DNA of 64,000 bases from contig NZ_QXFI01000011.1 of the NCBI RefSeq assembly GCF_003584135.1, forward strand, positions 124,001 to 188,000. The letters are read 5' to 3'. Shown here in pieces: positions 17,314-25,341 of this stretch (its first letter is position 1; every line of letters starts with the position of its first letter). The DNA is from Flagellimonas pelagia (GTDB lineage: Bacteria; Bacteroidota; Bacteroidia; Flavobacteriales; Flavobacteriaceae). The notes under the pieces were generated by a model. The model was given only the letters and a program-made list of their open reading frames with translations. It made no database searches and was not told the DNA's origin. The translations under genes were made by a program, and so were the position numbers.

Positions 17314-19296
17314 ATGACCAAAAAAAGGATTCTTTACGGTTTTTTGGCCCTGTTTGCACTCTACCTGTGCTATTTGGCCTATATTTTTATACTCTCCCCC
17401 AACTCCAACCTGCAATCCATTTATCTGATTCCCAAGGATGCCGTTTTTATCATAGAATCGGAGCAGCCTGTGGAAAGTTGGCAAAAAGTAAGCGAGAGCA
17501 AAGCTTGGCAACACCTGACCAAGAACGATTACTTCGCAGAGCTTACCGAGAACATACAACGGGTGGACACCGTTTTCAATAACAACCATAAGCTGTTCGA
17601 GTTTTTTGACGGACGTTCCCTGTTCATTTCCATCCACATGATTTCACCCAAGGACTACGGCATTTTTTATGTGCTGGACCTCAAGCGTATTGCCAAGTTA
17701 CAGCTCCTCAAAACCTATTTCAACACCTTGCTCAATGACGATTATATAATGAGCAAACGGAATTATCACGACCACGAAATCTTGGAAGTGCATGATCGGG
17801 AAAGCAAGGAGACCATGTATCTGGCCTTTATCAAAAACCAGTTGGTGGCTTCGTATACCCATACGTTGGTAGAGGCTTCCATAGACCAATACCAAGAACC
17901 CGTCCTGGGAAGAAACCTCAATTTTATCGAGATCAACCAAAAAGTGGGGCATGAGGATCTTTTCAGATTGTACCTCCAGTACAATTATTTTGATGACTAC
18001 GTAAAACGATTTACCGACACGCCATCGGATTGGGTGCGTAGGGTAAGCGAGAATTTTCTATTCTCTGGATTTTACTTTAATCTCGACCGGAACAGTACCC
18101 TCACGGCCAATGGCTATACCAACATCAGTGCCACGAACGAGTACTATCTGGAAGCCCTTCAAAAATCGGGAACTGCCGAACGGACCATTCCCGCCATAGC
18201 GCCCAAACGTACCGCCTTGTACATCAGTTATGGGTTCGACAGCTTTGCGGAGTTCTATAAGAATTTTGAAATGGTCCAACAGAACGATCCCAAACAGTTT
18301 GAAAGTTATCAGGAAGGAATCGAGAAGGTAGAGAAATTCCTCAAAATAGACGTTAAGGAAAACTTTGTGAGTTGGATCGGGGACGAAATCGCTTTGTTGC
18401 AAATTCAGTCCCACATTTCCAAAGGAAAAAATGATATGGCCTTGGTATTAAAAGCAAATGATGCCGAAAAGGCCAAAACCAACCTCGATTTTGTGGTAGA
18501 GCAGATCCGGAAGAAGACTCCAGTAAAGTTCAAGGCCATAAAATACAAGGACTACGAGATCAATTTTCTTTCCATAAAAGGTTTTTTTAAAATGCTATTG
18601 GGCGGTAGGTTCAATGAGTTTGATAAACCTTATTTTACACAGATCGATGAATATGTGATCTTCAGCGATAATCCCAATACCCTCAAAAGTATTATTGATG
18701 ATGTGGTAGAGGAAGAGACCCTTGCCAGTTCGGCGGCATTCCGGGATTTCGACAGCAAGTTTGAATCGGAATCCACCGTATTCGTGTACAGTAATGTGCC
18801 AGTCTTGTATGACAATATGTATGCCCTTGCGGATTCGGAAACCAAGCAAAAAATGAAGAAGAACAAGGATTTTCTGATTTGTTTCCCACAATTTGGGTTA
18901 CAGTTGACCCCAGAGGATGACCTGTTCGAAAGTCGCTTGGTGATTAACTATCAAGATGTGGAAGAGGTGAAGAAGAATACCCAGTTCGAAGAAAAGCAAC
19001 CGACACCAATCCCAACAAACCAAAATACTACTGTAGAGGAAATCACCGATGCTGTTTTCGACCTAAAACCCATTTATCCCACCGACCTGAATGCCAATTC
19101 CTTCAGCAAATTGTATGCGAACGGGACCACCAAATTTGAAGTGGACCTGAAGGATGGTCTTAAACATGGGCGTTATACCGAGTATTATCCTGATGGCACC
19201 GAAAAAATCACAGGGCGGTTCCGTAATGATGAGCAAGTGGGCACTTGGAGATACTATAACGAAGAAGGCAAACAAGTACACAAAAAACGGTTTTAG
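17314..19296 (+). CDS. DUF3352-like membrane-anchored protein with MORN-type tail
   Basis: 660 residues. One N-terminal helix (ILYGFLALFALYLCYLAYIFI, about 5-25) anchors the protein in the inner membrane with the rest outside. The body has the DUF3352-like pattern (IPKDAVFIIESEQPVESWQK, FSDNPNTLKSIIDDV). Residues about 600-655 carry two MORN-type repeats (KLYANGTTKFEVDLKDGLKHG and YTEYYPDGTEKITGRF, then GTWRYYNEEGK) as in YwqK-like proteins. An AGGAAGG stretch right before the ATG is a rare strong Shine-Dalgarno for this genome. Function unknown. Confidence 0.8.
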   Translation: MTKKRILYGFLALFALYLCYLAYIFILSPNSNLQSIYLIPKDAVFIIESEQPVESWQKVSESKAWQHLTKNDYFAELTENIQRVDTVFNNNHKLFEFFDGRSLFISIHMISPKDYGIFYVLDLKRIAKLQLLKTYFNTLLNDDYIMSKRNYHDHEILEVHDRESKETMYLAFIKNQLVASYTHTLVEASIDQYQEPVLGRNLNFIEINQKVGHEDLFRLYLQYNYFDDYVKRFTDTPSDWVRRVSENFLFSGFYFNLDRNSTLTANGYTNISATNEYYLEALQKSGTAERTIPAIAPKRTALYISYGFDSFAEFYKNFEMVQQNDPKQFESYQEGIEKVEKFLKIDVKENFVSWIGDEIALLQIQSHISKGKNDMALVLKANDAEKAKTNLDFVVEQIRKKTPVKFKAIKYKDYEINFLSIKGFFKMLLGGRFNEFDKPYFTQIDEYVIFSDNPNTLKSIIDDVVEEETLASSAAFRDFDSKFESESTVFVYSNVPVLYDNMYALADSETKQKMKKNKDFLICFPQFGLQLTPEDDLFESRLVINYQDVEEVKKNTQFEEKQPTPIPTNQNTTVEEITDAVFDLKPIYPTDLNANSFSKLYANGTTKFEVDLKDGLKHGRYTEYYPDGTEKITGRFRNDEQVGTWRYYNEEGKQVHKKRF

Positions 19297-19314
19297 GGAA
19301 TAATATCCCCATTT

Positions 19315-19407
19315 GTCATTTCGAACCGAGCATAACGAGTGTGAGAAATCTGCTTTCAAGGAGTTTAGATTTCTCAATCGTCGTTTCTCTCCTCATTTCG
19401 AAATGAC
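19315..19407. repeat. Dispersed repeat: 93-bp inverted-repeat element
   Basis: Outer arms GTCATTTCGAA (19315-19325) and TTCGAAATGAC (19397-19407), inner arms GAGAAATCT and AGATTTCTC. The two halves resemble each other as inverted copies of the GTCATTTCGA...GAGAAATCT motif seen at other sites in this window. Confidence 0.8.
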
Positions 19408-19420
19408 AATAGGGCCTACT

Positions 19421-19448
19421 GGTCATTCTGAACGCAGTGAAGAATCTC
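19421..19448 (+). repeat. Dispersed repeat copy GTCATTCTGAACGCAGTGAAG
   Basis: 28 bp identical to 20812-20839 (start GGTCATTCTG, end GAAGAATCTC). Lies in the gap before the serine hydrolase gene. Confidence 0.85.
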
Positions 19449-19527
19449 TTTTAATGGTTGTCATGGTAGGATGAAAAAAATCCATCAACAATCATTACCT
19501 TCAAAGCCTAATTAACCAATCCTCAAC

Positions 19528-20682
19528 ATGAAACCACTTTTTCAAATTTCCCTCCTTGTAGTATTGATGGTCAACAACCCCTTGACGGCCCAAAAAATGT
19601 ATTTTCCCGAAAGAAACGAAACGTGGAAAGCTGCCGAAAAAGGCCAGTTCAAGTATGATGTAAGCCAATTGTCCAAAGCAGTTGATTATGCCAATGCCAA
19701 CGAATATTCTGGTTCCCGCGATTTACGGATTGCGATTTTGAATGGCTTTAAACAAGAACCCTTTCATAAAATCTTGGGGCCTACCAAAAAACGCGGGGGT
19801 CCAGCTGGGATGATCATGAAAAACGGGTATGTTTTGGCCTCTTGGGGAAATACCAAGCGGGTGGATATGACCTTTAGCGTGACCAAAAGCTTTTTGTCTA
19901 CCGTAGCAGGGTTGGCCGAGGACGAAGGGCTGATTATGGACACCAAGGACAAAGTGGGCGACTATATTTGGGATGGCACCTTTGATGGGGAACACAACTC
20001 CAAGATTACCTGGGAGCATCTGTTGCAACAAAACTCCGATTGGTCCGGAGAATTATGGGGTGGCAAGGATTGGGCCGACCGCCCGCCACGGGAAGGTGGT
20101 CTGGACGACTGGAAATTCCGAAAACTGAATGAACCTGGGACCGTTATGGAATACAATGATGTTCGTGTGAATGTTTTGGCCTATTCCCTAACGCATGTGT
20201 GGCGTAAACCGGTTCCCATGATTCTGAAGGAAAAAGTAATGGATCCCATCGGGGCCACGACCACTTGGCGTTGGTTTGGGTATGACCATGCTTGGACGGA
20301 AGTGGATGGCATCCAAATGAAATCCGTTACGGGCGGGGGGCATTCTGGTGCCGGACTCTTTATCTCCACGGAGGATATGGCCCGTTTTGGGATGTTGTTC
20401 CTGAACAATGGCCAATGGAATGACCAACAATTGATCAGTGAGGGCTGGATCAAAAAGGCCACGGCACCTTCGGTGCCCAATGTGAACTATGGCTATATGT
20501 GGTGGCTCAACCAAAATGGACCTCGTCATTGGGAAGGCGTGCCCGAGCATGTATTTTACGCTGCAGGCTTTGGGGGCAATTTTATTGTGGTGGACCAAAA
20601 AACAGGCCTGCTTATCGTGACCCGCTGGTTGGAACCCTCAAAAATCGGGGAGTTTGTAAAACAGGTGTACGAGGCTTTTTGA
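19528..20682 (+). CDS. Exported serine hydrolase (class C beta-lactamase family)
   Basis: 384 residues with a signal peptide (to about residue 22, LTAQ). The SxxK motif is S117-V-T-K120 (TFSVTKSF), the Tyr of the second motif is probably Y209 (VMEYNDVRVN), and GGHSGAG near residue 274 fills the third. Such periplasmic enzymes include peptidases and esterases; antibiotic resistance should not be assumed. The C-terminal region (GGNFIVVDQKTGLLIVTRW) is typical of the family. Repeat elements flank it on both sides. Confidence 0.88.
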   Translation: MKPLFQISLLVVLMVNNPLTAQKMYFPERNETWKAAEKGQFKYDVSQLSKAVDYANANEYSGSRDLRIAILNGFKQEPFHKILGPTKKRGGPAGMIMKNGYVLASWGNTKRVDMTFSVTKSFLSTVAGLAEDEGLIMDTKDKVGDYIWDGTFDGEHNSKITWEHLLQQNSDWSGELWGGKDWADRPPREGGLDDWKFRKLNEPGTVMEYNDVRVNVLAYSLTHVWRKPVPMILKEKVMDPIGATTTWRWFGYDHAWTEVDGIQMKSVTGGGHSGAGLFISTEDMARFGMLFLNNGQWNDQQLISEGWIKKATAPSVPNVNYGYMWWLNQNGPRHWEGVPEHVFYAAGFGGNFIVVDQKTGLLIVTRWLEPSKIGEFVKQVYEAF

Positions 20683-20689
20683 TGGATTG

Positions 20690-20756
20690 TCATTCCGTCC
20701 TTGACACGGAATCTCATTCGACTGTATTGTGATACTGAAATGAGTTCAGCATGACG
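20690..20756. repeat. Dispersed repeat element
   Basis: GTCATTCCGTCCTTGACACGGAATC at one end contains an inverted pair (ATTCCGT / ACGGAAT), and TTCAGCATGACG closes the other end, as in the metG insert. Directly downstream of the serine hydrolase stop codon. Confidence 0.8.
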
Positions 20757-20770
20757 TTTTTAAGGGTTAT

Positions 20771-20839
20771 AAGATTTCTTGTCGCTTTGCTATCTCGAAA
20801 TTGACACTTTTGGTCATTCTGAACGCAGTGAAGAATCTC
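20771..20839. repeat. Dispersed repeat abutting the mfd stop codon
   Basis: AGATTTCTTGTCGCTTTGC at the left and the 28-bp copy identical to 19421-19448 at the right (20812-20839). The TGA stop of mfd (20838-20840) lies at the repeat edge. Confidence 0.8.
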
Positions 20840-23800
20840 ACTCTATTTGAGAAGGTACAACTTTCAATGGCTCCAACACCTTCAATGCCCTTTCCACGCT
20901 GGTAATCCGGTCAAATGTCAGTAAAAGTCGCAATCCGTTCCGGGTCTGTTTTTCCTTAAGTCTAGCCTGTTGGGAGTGGCTCTGTACATATTGCAATACT
21001 TGGGTAAACACGGGGGTTTGGTAAAAATTGGATTGCTGATCGGCAATAAAGTACCCCAAGAACTTGCCTTGTTTCATCACCACTTTTTCCAAGCCAATGT
21101 GGGTGGCAATCCATTTGATCCGGACGGAATTGAGCAGATCTTGTGCCTGATCGGGAAGTTCCCCAAAACGGTCTACAAGATCGGCCTCGAATTTCTGTAG
21201 CCCTTCTTCATCTTTTACCTCATTGAGCTGAGTGTAGAGGTTCAACCGTTCCGTAATATTATTGATGTAGTCATCGGGGAAGAGCAGTTCAAAATCGGTA
21301 TCCAGTTGAATGTCTTTCACATAGACCTTCTCCTTATGACCCTCTACCTCTTCATATAGCTCCTTGAACTCATTTTCCTTGAGTTCGTCAATGGCCTCGG
21401 TCAATATTTTTTGATAGGTCTCAAACCCGATTTCGTTGATGAACCCACTTTGCTCACCACCCAACAAATCTCCGGCACCTCGGATTTCAAGATCTTTCAT
21501 GGCAATGTTGAACCCGCTTCCCAGATCCGTGAACTGTTCTAGGGCTTCAATACGTTTTCGGGCATCTGGGGTCATCACTTCGTACGGCGGGGTAATGAAA
21601 AAACAGAACGCTTTTTTATTGCTTCGGCCTACCCGTCCACGCATTTGGTGAAGGTCGCTCAACCCAAAGTTATTGGCATTGTTGATGAAAATGGTGTTCG
21701 CATTGGTCACGTCCAGCCCACTTTCTACAATGGTGGTGGAGACCAGCACATCAAACTCCCCGTTCATAAAGGCGAGCATGAGTTGTTCCAATTTTTTGCC
21801 CTCCATCTGCCCGTGGCCGATACCGATTTTGGCATCGGGAACCAACCGTTGGATCATTCCGGCCACTTCCTTGATGTTCTCAATGCGGTTATGGATAAAA
21901 AATACTTGTCCGCCCCGTTGGATTTCGTAGGAAACGGCATCCCGAATGATTTCTTCGTTAAATCGGATGACCTGGCTATCAATGGGGTAGCGGTTGGGGG
22001 GTGGGGTATTGATCACCGAAAGGTCGCGGGCCGCCATCAAACTGAATTGAAGCGTTCTGGGGATGGGTGTAGCCGTTAGGGTAAGCACGTCCACATTTTG
22101 TTTTATGGAACGTAGTTTTTCTTTCACGGAAACCCCGAATTTCTGCTCCTCGTCCACGATCAACAATCCCAAATCCTTGAACTGGACATTTTTGTTCACC
22201 AGTTGATGTGTACCGATGATGATATCGATTTTACCAGCGGCCAATCGCTCCAAAACATCCTTTTTCTCTTTCGCCGTTCTAAAGCGGTTGAGGTAGTCCA
22301 CCGTAACGGGCATATCCTTCAAGCGCTCCTTGAACGTTCGGCTATGTTGAAAGGCCAAAATGGTAGTGGGTACCAAAATGGCCACCTGTTTGCCATTGTC
22401 CACAGCTTTAAATGCCGCCCGAATGGCCACTTCGGTCTTTCCAAAACCAACATCCCCGCAAATAAGTCGATCCATGGGACGTTCGCTCTCCATGTCCATT
22501 TTCACATCTTGGGTCGATTTTTCCTGATCGGGGGTGTCCTCGTACAGGAAGGATGCCTCTAACTCAAATTGTAAATAACTGTCGGGAGCGTATTGGAAAC
22601 CTTTTTCCAAACGCCGTTTCGCATACACTTGAATAAGGTCGAAGGCAATCTGCTTGACGCGGCTCTTGGTCTTTTGCTTTAGGCTTTTCCAAGCCGCGGA
22701 ACCGAGTTTGTAGATTTTGGGTGGTGCCCCGTCCTTCCCATTGTATTTGGAGATTTTATGGAGTGAGTGGATGCTGACGTACAAAATATCGCGGTCGCCA
22801 TAAATCAATTTGATGGCTTCCTGTTTTTTGCCCTCCACATCTATTTTTTGGAGTCCCCCGAACTTCCCGATACCGTGGTCAATATGGGTCACGTAATCCC
22901 CAATTTCCAGTTTGTTGAGTTCCTTGAGGGTAATGGCCTGTTTCTTGGCATAGCCATTTTTAAGGTGGAACTTGTGGTACCGCTCAAAAATCTGATGGTC
23001 CGTATAGCAGGCCAGTTTCAGGTCGTCATCGATGAAACCTTGGTACAACGGAAAAACCACCGTCTGGTAGTGGACGGTATGATCCACTTCCTCAAAAATA
23101 TCGTGGAAGCGTTTGGCCTGCTGCTCGGTGGAGCAGAAAATATAGTTGGTGTACCCTAGTTCCCGATTCTCGTTCAGGTTCTCGATCAACAGGTCGAACT
23201 TTTTATTAAAAGCAGGTTGAGGTTTGGTGTTGAATTGTATGATATCACTTCGACTTCGCTCAGTGACCATATTGTCTAAATTTTGAGGGCTGAGCGGAGC
23301 CGAAGCCCCAATCTCCACACATACAAAATCCTGTAGTTGGCTTTTCAGCAAAGCTGAATCCACAAAAAGCTCTTTTGGCTCTGCATGCTTGATTTCCTTG
23401 CCAAGTTTTGCAAAACTCTCTTCGGCTTTTGCAAAAAGTGTATCGGCGCGGTCATAGATCAAGGCAGGGTTCTTGGCAAAAATCACAGTTTTAGGAGAGA
23501 TATATTTAAGGAAACTCTCACGTGATTCCTGCAAAAACTTGTTTTCTACATTGGGGATGATGGTAATTTTCTTCACCTTGTCCGTCGAGAGCTGGGTCTC
23601 CACATCGAACGTTCGGATGCTGTCCACCTCGTCGCCAAAAAATTCGATACGATAGGGCTCATCATGTGAAAAGGAGAATACATCCACAATGCCACCGCGA
23701 ACGGAAAATTCCCCGGGCTCGGTCACAAAATCTACCCGTTTGAACTGATATTCAAAGAGCACTTCGTTCAAAAAGTCGAGAGAGAGGGTATCTTCCAGTT

Positions 23801-24257
23801 TTATTTTCAGGGTGTTCTTGTCCAGTTCCTTTCGGGTGACCACCTTTTCAAAAAGGGCATCTGGGTAGGTGACGATTACCGCAGGTTTTTTCCGGGAGTT
23901 GATGCGGTTCAGTACTTCTGCCCGTAGCAACACATTAGCATTGTCGGTTTCCTCAATTTGGTAAGGCCTTCGGTAGCTCCCCGGATAGAACAGCACATCG
24001 TTCTCCCCAATCAGCAATTCAAGGTCATTCAAAATGTAAGCGGCTTCTTCCTTGTCATTCAAAATCAAAAGAAAAGGGGTGTCGGCAGTCTTAAAAACCT
24101 CAGAAACTGCAAAGGTTAGGGAAGAACCCACCAGTCCTTTTACATTGATTTTTCGATTGTCATCTTGGGTGGTGTCCAGAGATAGGGCAATAGAATCCCT
24201 CAGTTTCCCTAGGGCGGGAGACTGTGCAAAGAGTTGGGAAATCGGGGCTTTGGTCAA
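20838..24257 (-). CDS. mfd: Transcription-repair coupling factor Mfd
   Basis: About 1139 residues from the TTG at 24257. Removes stalled RNA polymerase and recruits UvrA. Parts in order: UvrB-like N-terminal domains, RNA-polymerase interaction domain (KLEIGDYVTHIDHGIGKFGG, about 450), RecG-like translocase with Walker A GDVGFGKTEVA (about 600) and DEEQ, and a C-terminal TRCF domain. No ATG exists near the start; a longer frame to a TTG at 24341 reads through repeat-derived sequence, and a TAnnTTTG box at 24274-24281 lies between the two, so 24257 is preferred. Residues about 317-337 are encoded by an in-frame dispersed repeat. Confidence 0.95.
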   Translation of the reverse strand: MTKAPISQLFAQSPALGKLRDSIALSLDTTQDDNRKINVKGLVGSSLTFAVSEVFKTADTPFLLILNDKEEAAYILNDLELLIGENDVLFYPGSYRRPYQIEETDNANVLLRAEVLNRINSRKKPAVIVTYPDALFEKVVTRKELDKNTLKIKLEDTLSLDFLNEVLFEYQFKRVDFVTEPGEFSVRGGIVDVFSFSHDEPYRIEFFGDEVDSIRTFDVETQLSTDKVKKITIIPNVENKFLQESRESFLKYISPKTVIFAKNPALIYDRADTLFAKAEESFAKLGKEIKHAEPKELFVDSALLKSQLQDFVCVEIGASAPLSPQNLDNMVTERSRSDIIQFNTKPQPAFNKKFDLLIENLNENRELGYTNYIFCSTEQQAKRFHDIFEEVDHTVHYQTVVFPLYQGFIDDDLKLACYTDHQIFERYHKFHLKNGYAKKQAITLKELNKLEIGDYVTHIDHGIGKFGGLQKIDVEGKKQEAIKLIYGDRDILYVSIHSLHKISKYNGKDGAPPKIYKLGSAAWKSLKQKTKSRVKQIAFDLIQVYAKRRLEKGFQYAPDSYLQFELEASFLYEDTPDQEKSTQDVKMDMESERPMDRLICGDVGFGKTEVAIRAAFKAVDNGKQVAILVPTTILAFQHSRTFKERLKDMPVTVDYLNRFRTAKEKKDVLERLAAGKIDIIIGTHQLVNKNVQFKDLGLLIVDEEQKFGVSVKEKLRSIKQNVDVLTLTATPIPRTLQFSLMAARDLSVINTPPPNRYPIDSQVIRFNEEIIRDAVSYEIQRGGQVFFIHNRIENIKEVAGMIQRLVPDAKIGIGHGQMEGKKLEQLMLAFMNGEFDVLVSTTIVESGLDVTNANTIFINNANNFGLSDLHQMRGRVGRSNKKAFCFFITPPYEVMTPDARKRIEALEQFTDLGSGFNIAMKDLEIRGAGDLLGGEQSGFINEIGFETYQKILTEAIDELKENEFKELYEEVEGHKEKVYVKDIQLDTDFELLFPDDYINNITERLNLYTQLNEVKDEEGLQKFEADLVDRFGELPDQAQDLLNSVRIKWIATHIGLEKVVMKQGKFLGYFIADQQSNFYQTPVFTQVLQYVQSHSQQARLKEKQTRNGLRLLLTFDRITSVERALKVLEPLKVVPSQIE
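23246..23309. repeat. Dispersed repeat inside mfd
   Basis: 64-bp segment with imperfect inverted ends: CACTTCGACTTCGCTCAGTG on the left and GGCTGAGCGGAGCCGAAG on the right. It reads in frame on the minus strand as SPQNLDNMVTERSRSD between the N-terminal domains of Mfd. Confidence 0.85.
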
Positions 24258-24273
24258 TCCAAAAACTTTGCGG

Positions 24274-24281
24274 CAAAGATA
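24274..24281 (-). promoter_or_regulatory. -7 box (TATCTTTG) of mfd
   Basis: Exact TAnnTTTG match on the minus strand, 16 bp before the proposed TTG start; decides between the two TTG candidates. Confidence 0.6.
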
Positions 24282-24353
24282 ACCTGAAATGTTTTTAGGG
24301 AAAGCATTTTTTGAGATTTCTCGTTGCTCTCTCAATATCAATTATATTACAAT

Positions 24354-24509
24354 GTCATTCCGTGCTTGACACGGAATCCCAATGAAAAGGAATGATGAGA
24401 TGCTGAATCAAGTTCAGCATGACAATACGATGTTTGGATTTCTCGTCGCTTTGCTCTGTCGAAATGACAATTTGGAACATAGAGTCATTCTGAGCGGAGC
24501 GAAGAATCC
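24354..24509. repeat. Cluster of dispersed repeats upstream of mfd
   Basis: Three units: 24354-24423 (GTCATTCCGTGCTTGACACG to TTCAGCATGAC, sharing 28 bp with the metG insert), 24437-24468 (GATTTCTCGTCGCTTTGC to GAAATGAC) and 24484-24509 (GTCATTCTGAGCGGAGCGAA). The 370-bp gap between mfd and pdeM is mostly this material; apart from the mfd promoter nothing else is seen in it. Confidence 0.8.
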
Positions 24510-24567
24510 AATTATTGTAAAAACTTTTTTGCGCCTGGACTTAGATTTGTTCTTGGTCATGTAAAAA

Positions 24568-24602
24568 GAGATTCTTCAAACACTTCATGTTTTCAGAATG
24601 AC
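24568..24602. repeat. Dispersed repeat copy, inverted
   Basis: GAGATTCTTC at one end and CAGAATGACC at the other: a shortened reverse copy of the GTCATTCTGA...GAAGAATCTC unit, just before the pdeM stop codon. Confidence 0.6.
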
Positions 24603-24624
24603 CATGTTGTATTCTCCGAAGAAT

Positions 24625-25251
24625 CTAAACCTTCACTACAGTATCTTCCACAATGGCATATACCTCATCTTGTTTGGAAGGTTTTAGGGCATGGGTGCCG
24701 GTAAATTCCCCAAAAGCGGGCAAGACCATTTGGCTCTTGGACTTGAAAAAGCAGGGAAGCCTTAAATGCTGACGACCAAAGCCTTGTAATCTCACGGCAG
24801 GATGAATGTGGCCACAAAAGGTGAACAATCCTTCGCGTTCTTCGGGATGGTGGGTCAGTAAAAAGTTTTCCAAGATGAGCTCTGGGAATATTTTGACCTC
24901 GAGTTTTTCAAACTTTTCTGGGGCGATGATATCGTGGTTCCCCGATACCAAAATAATCTCAGACGGGGTTTTGGCCACCCAGTTTTCAAAAAGCTCCCAT
25001 TCCTTGTTCAAGGACGAATGGAAGAGGTCGCCCAAAAAACAGATTTGGAAGGGTTGGAAATCGGACACGATTTTGTCCAACAAGACAAAATTCTTATGAA
25101 TGGCCTTTCGGGGAACGGCAGCCCCGAACTTCCGGAAATGGGATACCTTCCCCAAATGCACATCACTGATGAGCAACAGGGATCTTTCTTCCCAAAAAAG
25201 GCCACCCAAAGGATGGAGGGTAAAGTTTTGTTGCTGGATGGAAATATTCAT
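24625..25251 (-). CDS. pdeM: Ligase-associated DNA damage response endonuclease PdeM
   Basis: 208 residues, calcineurin-like metallophosphoesterase acting on DNA. Metal-site motifs in order: ISDVHLGK (about 28-35), GDLFHS (about 72-77), GNHD (about 105-108) and CGHIHP (about 142-147). I start at the ATG at 25251 (MNISIQQQNFTLHPL). In other Bacteroidota it sits with a ligase-associated DEXH helicase, an ATP-dependent ligase and an exonuclease; here the helicase is on the same strand but about 5 kb away, behind two unrelated genes, and no ligase or exonuclease gene is in the window. Confidence 0.92.
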   Translation of the reverse strand: MNISIQQQNFTLHPLGGLFWEERSLLLISDVHLGKVSHFRKFGAAVPRKAIHKNFVLLDKIVSDFQPFQICFLGDLFHSSLNKEWELFENWVAKTPSEIILVSGNHDIIAPEKFEKLEVKIFPELILENFLLTHHPEEREGLFTFCGHIHPAVRLQGFGRQHLRLPCFFKSKSQMVLPAFGEFTGTHALKPSKQDEVYAIVEDTVVKV

Positions 25252-25292
25252 GAACTTCAAAGATACCATAGCTTAATCGGATTTGCCACAAC

Positions 25293-25320
25293 AAAAAAGC
25301 CCCGACATTTTTGCCGGGGC
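25293..25320 (-). terminator. Rho-independent terminator after the large nuclease gene
   Basis: GCCCCG (25299-25304) pairs with CGGGGC (25315-25320), extended by partial pairing in the loop; followed on the minus strand by TTTTTTG. Lies between the nuclease gene and pdeM, so pdeM is probably transcribed separately. Confidence 0.85.
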
Positions 25321-25341
25321 TTGGAATATGATGATAAAAAG

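Noticed and set aside
19528..20682. Beta-lactamase resistance gene
   Set aside because: The motifs place it in the broad serine hydrolase family, most of which are not resistance enzymes; no context supports resistance.
24258..24341. N-terminal extension of mfd to the TTG at 24341
   Set aside because: Runs over a -7 box and repeat-derived sequence and does not match the family start.
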